Notes: generated from the letters alone by a model not told the origin. 64,000 nt of DNA from Mycolicibacterium diernhoferi (GCF_019456655.1 NZ_CP080332.1:5704001-5768000); one strand, 5' to 3'; counted from the stretch's first letter, positions 7,340 to 16,160 are shown. Translations and numbers: made by a program.

Positions 7340-9682
7340 ATGCACATGAACGGCGCCAACCCCTGCTATCCCGCCGGCCTGGCGGTTTATCTGGTGTTTG
7401 TTTGCTGGTTGGCGTTCGGCTGGGGCGGTGTGCAGGTAACCACGATCGTCAGCTCGGTCGGCTTCGTTGCGTTCAGTGCACTTGCCTGCGCGTGCGCCGT
7501 CGTAGCCGCGCGCGCCGGGCGGGGCACCATCCGGGCCGGCTGGGCCGCGGTCGCCGTCGGATTCCTCGGCTGGGTGGCAGGCAGCCTGATCTGGGCGTAC
7601 TACGAACTCGTCCGCGGGGTCGAGCCGCCGGTCCCGTCCGCCGCCGATATCGGGTTCCTGGCACTGCCCGTGGCCGTCGGTGTGGTGTGGGTGCTGCGGA
7701 CCACCAACGGCAGGCTGTCGGCCTTCCGACAGCTCCTCGACGGCGCCGTCATCGCCTCCTCGCTGTTCCTGTTGGCGTGGGTGACGGCACTGCACGACGT
7801 GTTCGTCGAAAACCGTCTGAACAGCCTGCACTCCACGCTGACCGTCCTGTATCCGATAGCGGCGCTGACGATGGTCACCATGTCGATGCTGGTGTTGACC
7901 GCGGTCCCGCCGGGCCGCCGGTACATCCTCGGGCTGGTCACCGTCGGGCTGGTGGCCATCGCGCTGGGTCAGATCACCACGCTGTACGTGCGGATGTACG
8001 ACGTGTCCCCGGCCAACCAGTTCCCGATCATCAGCAATGTCACCGGGCTGCTGATGATCGCGGCCGCCGCACACATGTCGGCCACCGAAAGACGTCCGCG
8101 GCATGCCGATGATCACCGTCCGCTGCGGACCACCATCCTGTGGCTGCCGTTCGCACCGATGCCGTTCGCGGTGCTGGCCGCCGCGATCCACCTGTGGCCC
8201 GATGCCGGTACCCGCCCGGTTCTGCTGGGCGCGGCGGTCCTGGTGATCGCCGCCCTGATCCGCCAGCTCACCGTGCTCGTCGAGAACCAGCATCTGCTCG
8301 AGGAGGTCGCCGAGCACGCGTTCCGGGATCCGCTGACGGGTCTGGCCAATCGGCTGCTGTTCACCGACCGCCTGGATCACGCCATGGTGTTGCATCACCG
8401 CGACGGGCGCCCGGTCGCGGTGCTGTCGCTGGACCTCGACGACTTCAAACTGGTCAACGACAACCTCGGGCACCACTGCGGCGATGCGCTGCTGCGTGAG
8501 ATCGCGGACCGGTTGATGCGCAGCGTCCCCGAGGGCCAGACCGTCGCCCGCCTCGGTGGCGACGAGTTCGCGATCATCATCGAGGCCGGGCCGGAGACCC
8601 CCGAGGAAATCGCCGATCGCGTCATGCACGCCTTCGATCCCGCGTTCCACCTGGACGGGGAGGACGTGTACATACATCCCAGCGTGGGGCTGGCCGCCGC
8701 ACCCAACCCGTGGGAGCCCGCGATCAGCACCGAGGAACTGCTCAAGCGGGCCGACGTGGCGATGTACGTGGCCAAGCGCTCCGGGGTGGGTGGCGTTCAG
8801 GTGTTCGTCCCCGGCATGCAGATCGGCACCGGCGACGGCGAGCCGGTCCGCGGGGACAGCGGCCAGATCCAGCTGCCCGCGGTCTCGGAGATCCGGATGC
8901 TCGGCCAGCTGCGCCGGGTCGTGGAGGGCCGGGAGCTCCGGATGGCCTACCAGCCGCAGATCTCGCTGGCCACCGGTGAGATCGTCGGTGTCGAGGCACT
9001 GGTGCGGTGGCCGCACCCCGAGCTGGGTCTGTTGACCCCCAACCAGTTCCTGCCGCTGATCCGGCGCAACAACCTGATGGGCGCGGTCACCGATCTGGTG
9101 CTCGAACAGGCGGCCCGCGACGTCGCGAGCTGGTACCAGCCCGGCATCCGGGAGATCCCGGTGGCGGTCAACCTGTTCGCGCCGTCATTCAACGACACCA
9201 CACTGCCCGGTCGGATCGAGGCGGTGCTGGCCCGCCACGGGGTGCCGCCGGCGGCGGTGACCATCGAGCTCACCGAGCACTACCTGCTGGCCAATGTCCG
9301 GCAGGCGCGGCACGTCATCGAGCAACTGCGCGGGGCCGGGCTGCGGGTCTCCATCGACGATTTCGGCAGCGGATACTCGACCATGAGTTATCTGCGCGAC
9401 CTGCCGATCGACGAGCTCAAACTGGACCGCAATTTCGTGGCCCCGATGCTGCACAATCCGCGGGCCGCGGCGATCGTGCATTCGGTGATCAAGCTCGCGC
9501 ACACCCTCGGGATCACCAGCGTCGCCGAAGGCGTCGAGGACGCCGAGACCGTCGAGCTGCTGCGCGGTTACGGCTGCGGGGTGGCGCAGGGCAACTACTT
9601 CGCCGAGCCGACGTTCAGCACGGCACTGCACACCCAGCTGAAGACCTCTACCCGGCGAGCAGCTCCGCCATCCGCGGTATGA
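7340..9682 (+). CDS. Membrane-bound GGDEF-EAL cyclic-di-GMP turnover protein
   Basis: A 780-aa protein with about 8-10 transmembrane segments in the first ~310 residues, then a diguanylate cyclase domain with intact GGDEF at residues 406-410, then a phosphodiesterase domain with intact EAL at 552-554 and the IDDFGSGYS and ELKLDRNF motifs. Both active sites look complete, so it may both make and degrade cyclic di-GMP. No RxxD inhibitory site is seen five residues before GGDEF. The layout is the usual one for the single dual-domain protein of mycobacteria (MSDGC-1/DcpA type), but those carry GAF domains, so this membrane-sensor form is a different paralogue. ATG 7340 or 7346. Its 3' end overlaps the convergent SnoaL-like gene by 35 bp. 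Confidence 0.9.
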   Translation: MHMNGANPCYPAGLAVYLVFVCWLAFGWGGVQVTTIVSSVGFVAFSALACACAVVAARAGRGTIRAGWAAVAVGFLGWVAGSLIWAYYELVRGVEPPVPSAADIGFLALPVAVGVVWVLRTTNGRLSAFRQLLDGAVIASSLFLLAWVTALHDVFVENRLNSLHSTLTVLYPIAALTMVTMSMLVLTAVPPGRRYILGLVTVGLVAIALGQITTLYVRMYDVSPANQFPIISNVTGLLMIAAAAHMSATERRPRHADDHRPLRTTILWLPFAPMPFAVLAAAIHLWPDAGTRPVLLGAAVLVIAALIRQLTVLVENQHLLEEVAEHAFRDPLTGLANRLLFTDRLDHAMVLHHRDGRPVAVLSLDLDDFKLVNDNLGHHCGDALLREIADRLMRSVPEGQTVARLGGDEFAIIIEAGPETPEEIADRVMHAFDPAFHLDGEDVYIHPSVGLAAAPNPWEPAISTEELLKRADVAMYVAKRSGVGGVQVFVPGMQIGTGDGEPVRGDSGQIQLPAVSEIRMLGQLRRVVEGRELRMAYQPQISLATGEIVGVEALVRWPHPELGLLTPNQFLPLIRRNNLMGAVTDLVLEQAARDVASWYQPGIREIPVAVNLFAPSFNDTTLPGRIEAVLARHGVPPAAVTIELTEHYLLANVRQARHVIEQLRGAGLRVSIDDFGSGYSTMSYLRDLPIDELKLDRNFVAPMLHNPRAAAIVHSVIKLAHTLGITSVAEGVEDAETVELLRGYGCGVAQGNYFAEPTFSTALHTQLKTSTRRAAPPSAV

Positions 9683-10043
9683 CCGCCTGCAGTCCCTTGA
9701 GCGGCCTGATCATCACCTTGAACGAGACGATCTCGCCCTGCTCGTTCCAGTGGATCATGTCGATGCCGTCGACCACGATGCCGTCGAGGGTGGCGGTGAA
9801 CTCCAGGATCGCCGAGCTCTCGCCGTACCACTGCTCCACGTAGCGGAAGTCGGTGCCGCCGAAGACCTTCGCCGCGGCGTTCAGATACATCGCGGTCTTG
9901 GCCCGGCCCTGCTGTGGGGTGAATACCGCCGGTGAGTAGAAGACCGCGTCCTCGGCCAGCAGCTCATCGAGTGCGGCCGAATCGTGATTGCCATCCGATG
10001 CTGTCGCGTAATCGATCCAACGCTGGATCACCTGCGGGGTCAT
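9648..10043 (-). CDS. SnoaL-like / NTF2-fold protein
   Basis: A 131-aa single-domain alpha+beta barrel protein. Segments such as WIDYATASDGNHDSAALDELL, VFYSPAV, LEFTATLDG and IDMIHWNEQGEI fit the SnoaL-like polyketide-cyclase/nuclear-transport-factor-2 superfamily. These small proteins act as isomerases, cyclases or ligand binders; no specific reaction can be assigned. The start is set at ATG 10041-10043 (MTPQVIQRW) because the preceding in-frame residues derive from a tRNA-like sequence and are not plausible protein. The gene ends 35 bp inside the 3' end of the GGDEF-EAL gene. Confidence 0.7.
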   Translation of the reverse strand: MTPQVIQRWIDYATASDGNHDSAALDELLAEDAVFYSPAVFTPQQGRAKTAMYLNAAAKVFGGTDFRYVEQWYGESSAILEFTATLDGIVVDGIDMIHWNEQGEIVSFKVMIRPLKGLQAVIPRMAELLAG

Positions 10044-10056
10044 GGACCCATACTGC

Positions 10057-10105
10057 CTGAGTGCGCCCGAAGGGATGCGAACCGCAGGCTCCGCTCCGCA
10101 CTCAG
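10057..10105 (-). repeat. tRNA-Arg 3'-end-like fragment within a small hairpin
   Basis: Positions 10057-10083 match the T-arm/acceptor end of the tRNA-Arg(ACG) gene and its adjacent downstream bases at 52174-52200 in 26 of 27 positions (CTGAGTGCGCCCGAAGGGAT, one mismatch, CGAACC). The match includes four bases that lie outside the mature tRNA. The fragment also forms one arm of a hairpin, CTGAGTGCG (10057-10065) with CGCACTCAG (10097-10105), just beyond the stop of the TetR gene, so it may serve as that gene's terminator. It could be a scar of integration or recombination at the tRNA gene. Confidence 0.55.
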
Positions 10106-10110
10106 ACATC

Positions 10111-10800
10111 TCAGCGCTTCTTCTTGCGCCCGTCCGGGCCGGCGGGGAGCTTCAGCCCGTTTACCCACAGTTTCGTCAATGTGTCGACGACGTCGTCGAG
10201 ATCACGCTCCCCGACGACAAGGACTTCCATCGCCATCCGGCTCACCATGCCGGACAACGCATAGGAGGTGAGCAGCGGGTCGAGGGACCGGTCCGCGAGC
10301 CCGCGGCCCTGCAATTCCGCGATATGGCGGGCATTACGTTCGACGAACTTTTCCGACCGGTGACGGCGTAGCGCTTCGAAATCGGTATCGATCGTGGCGA
10401 CCTGCCGCATGAGCGCCATCAGTTTTGCGTTCCGCAGGTACGCGACCAGGTAGGCGCGGTTGCTGGCCTCGATCACTGCTGCGGGATCGTCCTCATCGGC
10501 GACATGCGGCATCCCGGGGTGCAGCATGTCGTCCTCTGCCGCCGCCAACACCGCGGCAAAGATCTCTTCCTTACTGGAGAAATACGTGTAGAAGGTTCCG
10601 GCCGAGCAATGTGCCTCCGCGGTGATGTCGGACAGCCGCGATCCGAGGAATCCGTCACGCTCGAACACCGTTCGTGCGGCGGTCACCAGCGCCGCGCGGG
10701 TGCGCAGGCCGCGGGCGGTACTCGGCAGCTCCTTCGCCTCGGGTGCCCCGACACGACGCCGGACATCGTCGGCGATGTCCGGCACGTCCTGCTCCCTCAT
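10111..10800 (-). CDS. TetR-family transcriptional regulator
   Basis: A 229-aa repressor-type regulator. The N-terminal ~28 residues are an extension, followed by a TetR DNA-binding domain (ALVTAARTVFERDGF, DITAEAHCSAGTFYTYFSSKEEIF) with a clear helix-turn-helix and the Y-T-Y-F recognition helix. The C-terminal ligand domain contains LMALMRQVATIDTDFEALR, typical of mycobacterial TetR proteins near lipid-metabolism genes. The C-terminus is strongly basic (GRKKKR). The gene starts 41 bp after the stop of pntB on the same strand, so it could be the last gene of the pnt transcript. No clear inverted repeat was seen in front of it. Target unknown. Confidence 0.85.
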   Translation of the reverse strand: MREQDVPDIADDVRRRVGAPEAKELPSTARGLRTRAALVTAARTVFERDGFLGSRLSDITAEAHCSAGTFYTYFSSKEEIFAAVLAAAEDDMLHPGMPHVADEDDPAAVIEASNRAYLVAYLRNAKLMALMRQVATIDTDFEALRRHRSEKFVERNARHIAELQGRGLADRSLDPLLTSYALSGMVSRMAMEVLVVGERDLDDVVDTLTKLWVNGLKLPAGPDGRKKKR

Positions 10801-10841
10801 GGCTCAAGTTCTACTGGAATCGGAATTCACCCTGCAACCGG

Positions 10842-12284
10842 TCAGAGCACCTTGAGTTCTTCGATGACCTCGGAGACAGATTTTTTCGCGTCACCGAACA
10901 GCATCGAGGTCTGGTTGAGGAAGAACAGCGGATTCTCGATACCGGCGTACCCCGAGGACATCGACCGCTTGAGCACGATCACCGACCGCGACTGGTCGAC
11001 ATTGAGGATCGGCATGCCGTGAATCGGCGAACTCGGATCACTGCGCGCCGCCGGATTGGTGACGTCGTTGGCGCCGATCACGATGGTGACGTCGGTACGG
11101 TTGAACTCACCGTTGACGTCGTCCATCTCCCTCATCGCGTCATAGTCGACGTCGGCCTCCGCCAGCAGCACATTCATATGCCCCGGCATACGCCCTGCCA
11201 CCGGATGGATCGCGTATTTGACCTCCACGCCCCTGGCTTCGAGCAGGTTGGACATCTCCTTCACCGCATGCTGTGCCTGGGCGACGGCCAGACCGTAACC
11301 AGGCACCACGATGACCTGGTTGGCGTAGGCCATCTGGATCGCCGCGTCGGCGGCGGAGGTCGCCTTGACCGCGCCCTGTTCTGTGGTCGTGACGGCGCCA
11401 CCGTCGGCACCACCATCACCGCCGAACGAGCCGAACACGATGGCGGGGATGGACCGGTTCATCGCCTTGGCCATCAGGTTGGTCAGGATCGAGCCCGAAG
11501 CGCCCACGATCATGCCCGCGACGATCATTACGGAGTTGTCGAGCGCCAGACCCGCAGCAGCAGCGGACAGTCCGGTCAATGCATTCAACAAGCTGATGAC
11601 GACCGGCATATCGGCGCCACCGATCGGTAGCACCACGAACAGGCCCATGATCCCGGCGAGCACCAGTACCAGCGCGATCGTCCACCCGGGGCTGCCGCGG
11701 CCCGCGTTCAGTCCTATGCAGACCGCCGCAGCCACCGCCCCGAGCAGTAGCACCACATTACATACCTGAAAGAGCTTGGCGGACTTGACGAGTGACGCCT
11801 CGACCTTCCTCGGGATGGACTCCTGCAGCTTCAGGAACGCCACCAGTGAACCCCAGAATGACACCGACCCGATGATCGCCGCGAATAGCGATCCCACCAC
11901 CAGGGCCACCGTGGGGTGCTGCTCGGCGGTGAAACGGGCAAACCCGTCGGTCTCGATGAACTCGGCCCATGCGATCAGTGCGACAGTGCCGCCACCCACA
12001 CCGTTGAACAGCGCGACCAACTGCGGCATCGCGGTCATCTTGGTCTTCTTCGCCGGCGGTACCCCGAGCAGCACGCCGACCGCCAATCCGGCCGCGATCA
12101 GAATCCAGTTGACGGTGGCAGTGTCGCGCACCGAGATCAGCGTGGCCAGCACGGCGATGCCCATGCCGGCGGCCGCGATCCAGTTGCCGCGTACCGCGGT
12201 CTTGGGTCCGGTCAGGCCGGACAGCCCCACGATGAACATCCCGAAGGACAGGATGTAGAGAACAGTGACGATGTGGTTGTTCAC
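10842..12284 (-). CDS. pntB: NAD(P) transhydrogenase subunit beta
   Basis: A 480-aa integral membrane protein forming the NADP(H)-binding half of the proton-translocating transhydrogenase, which reduces NADP+ with NADH at the cost of the proton gradient. The N-terminal ~270 residues carry about eight to nine transmembrane helices, including the conserved GGADMPVVISLLN and SGSILTNLMAKAMNRS. The C-terminal dIII domain has VVPGYGLAVAQAQ, HPVAGRMPGHMNVLLAEA and IVIGANDVTNPAA, which bind NADP(H). The start is GTG at 12282-12284, overlapping the stop of the preceding small gene as GTGA, so translation is coupled. Confidence 0.95.
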   Translation of the reverse strand: MNNHIVTVLYILSFGMFIVGLSGLTGPKTAVRGNWIAAAGMGIAVLATLISVRDTATVNWILIAAGLAVGVLLGVPPAKKTKMTAMPQLVALFNGVGGGTVALIAWAEFIETDGFARFTAEQHPTVALVVGSLFAAIIGSVSFWGSLVAFLKLQESIPRKVEASLVKSAKLFQVCNVVLLLGAVAAAVCIGLNAGRGSPGWTIALVLVLAGIMGLFVVLPIGGADMPVVISLLNALTGLSAAAAGLALDNSVMIVAGMIVGASGSILTNLMAKAMNRSIPAIVFGSFGGDGGADGGAVTTTEQGAVKATSAADAAIQMAYANQVIVVPGYGLAVAQAQHAVKEMSNLLEARGVEVKYAIHPVAGRMPGHMNVLLAEADVDYDAMREMDDVNGEFNRTDVTIVIGANDVTNPAARSDPSSPIHGMPILNVDQSRSVIVLKRSMSSGYAGIENPLFFLNQTSMLFGDAKKSVSEVIEELKVL

Positions 12285-12484
12285 TTCTCCACGCCCATCC
12301 GGCTTACGCCTTCATTGCCGATATTCCCTGTCGGAATTGAAAGTCCGACGATGATGCTGAGTACCGCGAGCGCACAGGCGGCCAGGTAGGCCATGGCCTC
12401 AAGCGTCTCGCCGGCACCGAAAACCGGGACAGCCAGGGCCAGCAGCGAGGCCGCCGTGAGCAAGACGTTGACCAGGTAGTTCAC
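12281..12484 (-). CDS. Small two-helix membrane protein inside the pnt operon (unknown function)
   Basis: A 67-aa open frame fits exactly between pntAb and pntB: its GTG start overlaps the pntAb stop (GTGA, 12481-12484) and its stop overlaps the pntB start (GTGA, 12281-12284). It has two hydrophobic segments, about residues 4-23 and 32-51 (e.g. LAACALAVLSIIVGLSIP), and a polar tail ending GVEK. I do not recognise it as part of canonical PntAa, PntAb or PntB, all of which are complete here. The perfectly tiled overlaps argue that it is a translated gene and possibly an accessory subunit of the transhydrogenase. That role is inference. Confidence 0.7.
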   Translation of the reverse strand: MNYLVNVLLTAASLLALAVPVFGAGETLEAMAYLAACALAVLSIIVGLSIPTGNIGNEGVSRMGVEK

Positions 12485-12807
12485 TTCTTCTCTCCAACAA
12501 CATGTTTGGGGATTCGATGCTTGTCCTTGAACATGCTGAGCATTCGATCCGTCACGAGGAATCCACCGATCACGTTCAAGGTTCCGAAGATGAGCGCGAC
12601 GAGGGCGATGATCCGTACCCCCCAGCCGGCGTCGCCGGGCAGGTGCCCCAGCACGATCAGTGCGCCCAGGACCACGATCCCGTGGATGGCGTTGGTACCC
12701 GACATCAGCGGCGTGTGCAGCGTGTTCGGCACCTTGGAGATCACCGCGAACCCGACGAAACCGGACAACACCAAAATCGCCACGTTGGCCAGCAACTGGT
12801 CATACAT
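12481..12807 (-). CDS. pntAb: NAD(P) transhydrogenase subunit alpha part 2
   Basis: A 108-aa membrane subunit corresponding to the C-terminal membrane portion of E. coli PntA. It has three to four hydrophobic helices and the conserved stretch VISKVPNTLHTPLMSGTNAIHG, which is the signature of this subunit, followed by NVIGGFLVTDRMLSMF. Together with PntB it forms the proton channel. The ATG at 12805-12807 overlaps the end of pntAa by 8 bp, and its stop overlaps the GTG of the following small gene. The C-terminus is basic (DKHRIPKHVVGEKK). Confidence 0.93.
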   Translation of the reverse strand: MYDQLLANVAILVLSGFVGFAVISKVPNTLHTPLMSGTNAIHGIVVLGALIVLGHLPGDAGWGVRIIALVALIFGTLNVIGGFLVTDRMLSMFKDKHRIPKHVVGEKK

Positions 12808-13945
12808 GTTCGTTCATCTCCCGGTCGGCGGGCAGGCAGCGGCTGACACAGGCGGCAGCGAGGATCTCATCGGAGAAATCCGGGGCGACCGCAGAGTCGG
12901 TGATGATCAACTCCAGCAGCGCGGTCAGGTTCTTGGAGTACAACTCACTGGAATGCTCCGGCATGGTTGCGGGCAGGTTCATCGGCGAGCAGATCGTCAC
13001 ACCGTGTCTGGTGACGGTCTGGCCGGGCTCGGTGAGCTCACAGTTGCCGCCGGTCTCGCCGGCCAGATCCACCACCACCGAACCGGGCCTCATCGCCTCA
13101 ACCGCGGCGGCTGTCACCAGCCGCGGAGCGGGACGTCCCGGCACCAGCGCGGTGGTGATCACCACATCGCTTGCGGCGATGGCCTTCTCCAGTGCCCGCT
13201 GCTGCTGGACACGCTCCTCGGCGGTGAGTTCACGGGCGTACCCGCCCTCGCCCGCCGCATGAATCTCCAGGTCGAGCCAGGACGCGCCGACGGACCGGAC
13301 CTGGTCGGCCACTTCCGGGCGGACGTCGTAGCCGGTGGTGCGGGCACCGAGCCGCCTGGCGGTCGCCAACGCCTGCAGACCGGCCACGCCGACGCCCAGC
13401 ACCAGCACCGTCGCCGGTTTCACCGTGCCGGCTGCCGTGGTGAGCATCGGAAAGAACCGGGTGGATTCCGAGGCGGCCACCAGCACCGCCTTGTACCCGG
13501 CCACATTCGCCTGGGAGCTCAAGGCATCCATGGCCTGGGCTCGCGAAATCCGCGGAATCGCTTCCACCGCAAAGGCCTGCACGCCGGCCCCGGTGAGCGC
13601 AGCGATCTGATTCTCGGCATCTCGCGGGGCCAGGTGCCCGATCAGGGTCTGTCCTCGGCGCAGCCGGGCCACCTCGGCATCGGAGGGTGGCGCTACCTTG
13701 AGCACCACATCGGCAGACCACGCATCCCCGGTCGTCGCTCCCGCGGCGATGTACGACGCGTCGGGTAACAGCGCACGCGCACCGGCGCCGGGCTCGACCA
13801 CCACGGCAAGCCCTTGACCGATCAATGACGCCACCGCCTTGGGCACCAGCGCAACCCGCCGCTCGTCGGCACCGGATTCGGCCACCACGCCCACCGTCAA
13901 CGGGGTTTCCTCGTGGTGCACAGCGCCGGCATGAACGTCTGTCAT
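12800..13945 (-). CDS. pntAa: NAD(P) transhydrogenase subunit alpha part 1 (NAD(H)-binding)
   Basis: A 381-aa soluble subunit binding NAD(H), homologous to alanine dehydrogenase. It begins with a short His/Glu-containing leader, then LTVGVVAESGADERRVALVPKAV, typical of PntA. The Rossmann motif is VLVLGVGVAGLQALATARRLGA; TTALVPGRPAPRLVT and VVDLAGETGGNCE complete the NAD site. The ATG is at 13943-13945, 28 bp after the stop of the acyl-CoA dehydrogenase gene, so the transhydrogenase genes look like the distal part of a transcript that also carries a dehydrogenase and a quinone reductase. That suggests redox cofactor supply for lipid oxidation or synthesis. Confidence 0.93.
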   Translation of the reverse strand: MTDVHAGAVHHEETPLTVGVVAESGADERRVALVPKAVASLIGQGLAVVVEPGAGARALLPDASYIAAGATTGDAWSADVVLKVAPPSDAEVARLRRGQTLIGHLAPRDAENQIAALTGAGVQAFAVEAIPRISRAQAMDALSSQANVAGYKAVLVAASESTRFFPMLTTAAGTVKPATVLVLGVGVAGLQALATARRLGARTTGYDVRPEVADQVRSVGASWLDLEIHAAGEGGYARELTAEERVQQQRALEKAIAASDVVITTALVPGRPAPRLVTAAAVEAMRPGSVVVDLAGETGGNCELTEPGQTVTRHGVTICSPMNLPATMPEHSSELYSKNLTALLELIITDSAVAPDFSDEILAAACVSRCLPADREMNEHV

Positions 13946-13973
13946 AACGAAGTACTCTCTGGTCTCGGGTGGG

Positions 13974-15140
13974 TCACCGGAGCAACGCCCGGCTCATGAC
14001 GACCCGTTGAATCTGGTTGGTGCCCTCGTAGATCTGCGTGATCTTCGCGTCGCGCATCATCCGCTCGACGGGGAAGTCGACGGTGTAGCCGGCACCCCCG
14101 AACAGTTGAACGGCGTCGGTGGTCACCTCCATGGCGACATCGGAGGCGAAACATTTCGATGCGGCGGAGATGAATCCGAGTTCTGTCTCGCCACGCTCGG
14201 CACGTGCCGCCGCGGAGTACACCATCAGGCGGGCCGCCTCGATCTTCATGGCCATATCGGCGAGCATGAACTGCACGCCCTGGAAGTCGGAGATCGACTT
14301 CCCGAACTGCTTGCGGTCCTTGGTGTAAGCCAGCGCAGCGTCGAACGCTCCCTGTGCGATACCGACTGCCTGTGCCCCGATGGTCGGTCGCGTGTGATCC
14401 AGCGTCGCCAGCGCCGTCTTGAACCCGGTACCCGGATCACCGATCATCCGGTCCCCCGGAATTCGACAATTCTCGAAGTACAGCTCCGTCGTCGGCGATC
14501 CCTTGATCCCCAGCTTGCGTTCCTTGGGCCCGACGGTGAAGCCCTCATCGTCGGCGTGCACGACGAACGCAGAGATCCCGTTGGCGCCCTTGTCCGGATC
14601 GGTCACGGCCATCACCGTGTACCACGACGATCTACCGCCGTTGCTGATCCACGCCTTGGTGCCGTTGAGGATCCAGTCCTCGCCGACCGCTTTGGCCCGT
14701 GTCCTCATCCCCGCGGCGTCACTGCCGGCCTCCCGCTCCGACAGCGCGTAGGACGCCAGACTGCCGTCCACGAGATCGGGCAGCACCGTCTTCTTCAATT
14801 CCTCGGAGCCATGGAGGATCAGCCCCATGGTGCCCAGCTTGTTGACCGCCGGGATCAACGACGCCGAGGCGTCCACCCTGGCCACTTCTTCGATGACGAT
14901 GCATGCGGCGACGGAGTCCGCGCCCTGGCCTCCGTAGGCTTCGGGGATGTGCACGGCGTTGAAGCCCGAGGTGTTCAAGGCCGTGAGCGCCTCCTCCGGG
15001 AACCGGGCATGCTCGTCGACCTCGGCCGAGTAGGGCGCGATCTCTTTCTCCGCCAGCCCGCGGATGGCGGCGCGCAACTCTTCGTGTTCCTCGGGCAGCT
15101 GGTACAGGTTGAAATCGGCTTGTGCTGTCAGACTGGGCAT
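13974..15140 (-). CDS. Acyl-CoA dehydrogenase, FadE25-like
   Basis: A 388-aa FAD-dependent acyl-CoA dehydrogenase introducing the alpha-beta double bond of acyl-CoA. Visible family blocks are YALSEREAGSDAAGMRTRA, KAWISNGG, LATLDHTRPTIGAQAVGIAQGA, the DRKQFGK segment and QIYEGTNQIQR, the last containing the catalytic Glu. Length and sequence are close to mycobacterial FadE25. The ATG at 15138-15140 (MPSLTAQADFNLYQLPEEHE) is preferred over longer in-frame possibilities, which lack family similarity. It follows the quinone reductase gene after 4 bp and precedes pntAa by 28 bp. Confidence 0.9.
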   Translation of the reverse strand: MPSLTAQADFNLYQLPEEHEELRAAIRGLAEKEIAPYSAEVDEHARFPEEALTALNTSGFNAVHIPEAYGGQGADSVAACIVIEEVARVDASASLIPAVNKLGTMGLILHGSEELKKTVLPDLVDGSLASYALSEREAGSDAAGMRTRAKAVGEDWILNGTKAWISNGGRSSWYTVMAVTDPDKGANGISAFVVHADDEGFTVGPKERKLGIKGSPTTELYFENCRIPGDRMIGDPGTGFKTALATLDHTRPTIGAQAVGIAQGAFDAALAYTKDRKQFGKSISDFQGVQFMLADMAMKIEAARLMVYSAAARAERGETELGFISAASKCFASDVAMEVTTDAVQLFGGAGYTVDFPVERMMRDAKITQIYEGTNQIQRVVMSRALLR

Positions 15141-15144
15141 CTGA

Positions 15145-16134
15145 TCACTCCCCTGCCATGAACGCCAGCCGGCCCACTGTGCTGCCCTCGCCGAGACGTG
15201 CCAAACCGTCGGGCACATCGGCCAGTCCGAGTCGTTCGCCGATGAGCGGCCGCACCACACCGAGGTCGGCCAGCCTGGTCAGCTCGTCATGGCATTCGCG
15301 CACCGGTGCGGAGTTCTGGGTGTTGTACAGCCCCCAGTGCAGCCCGATGATCGAATAGTTCTTGACCAGTGCATGATTGAGCCCCGGTGTAGGAATGGTG
15401 CCGCCTGCGAATCCGATGATCAGGATGCGGCCCTCGAACGCAATGCATTTGGTGGACTTCGTGTATGAATCGCCGCCGACCGGGTCGAAGACCACGTCCG
15501 CTCCGCGACCACCGGTGACGGCCTTGACCACCTGGACGAAGTCCTGTTCGCGGCGATCCACCACCACGTCGGCACCGAGTTCGGCGGCGTAGGCGGCCTT
15601 GTCCGCACCCCCGACGACTCCGATCACGGTGGCTCCGGCGGCCTTGCCCAGTTGGACGGCCGCGCTGCCGACACCACCTGCCGCCGCGTGCACCAGCAGC
15701 GTCTCGCCCGCCAGCAACTGGGTCCGGCGGTGCAGGGCGAACCAGGCCGTCTGATAGCCGACGGTCAGTACCGCGGCCTCCGCGTCGTCCAACGACCGCG
15801 GGGCGGGGAACACCGTCGAGACCGGCATGACCGCCGACTCGGCGAATCCACCGTGCTCCGGGGTGGCCACACCGATGACACGGTCACCGATATCGAAGCC
15901 GGAGACCCCATCCCCCAGCGCGGTGATCTCGCCGCACAGTTCTGAACCCGGCGTGAAGGGCAACGGTGGTTTCACCTGGTACTCACCGAGGCACAGCAAC
16001 ACATCCGCGAAATTCGCGGCGGCCGCACGGACCCGGACCCGGACGTGCCCGGGCGACGGTGTCAGTTCCTCCACGTCCCGCAGCCGCAGCACGTCGCGGG
16101 GCTGACCCAATTCTTCAACACGCCAAGCCTTCAT
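15145..16134 (-). CDS. NADPH:quinone oxidoreductase (zinc-independent MDR family)
   Basis: A 329-aa medium-chain reductase of the quinone oxidoreductase/crotonyl-CoA reductase-like branch. The N-terminus MKAWRVEELGQPRDVLRL and the PGSELCGEI and VHAAAGGVGSAAVQLGKAAGATVIG segments show the GroES-like and NAD(P)-binding domains. No structural zinc cysteines are present. VFDPVGGDSY and GFAGGTIPTPGLNHALVKNYSIIG are usual for mycobacterial members. The ATG is at 16132-16134. The upstream 288-bp gap holds a predicted promoter and a 15-bp tandem repeat. It is the first gene of a transcript running through the FadE25-like gene into pnt. An electron-acceptor role is not established. Confidence 0.87.
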   Translation of the reverse strand: MKAWRVEELGQPRDVLRLRDVEELTPSPGHVRVRVRAAAANFADVLLCLGEYQVKPPLPFTPGSELCGEITALGDGVSGFDIGDRVIGVATPEHGGFAESAVMPVSTVFPAPRSLDDAEAAVLTVGYQTAWFALHRRTQLLAGETLLVHAAAGGVGSAAVQLGKAAGATVIGVVGGADKAAYAAELGADVVVDRREQDFVQVVKAVTGGRGADVVFDPVGGDSYTKSTKCIAFEGRILIIGFAGGTIPTPGLNHALVKNYSIIGLHWGLYNTQNSAPVRECHDELTRLADLGVVRPLIGERLGLADVPDGLARLGEGSTVGRLAFMAGE

Positions 16135-16160
16135 AGTCCTCAGTCCCTTGCTCGAGATTT

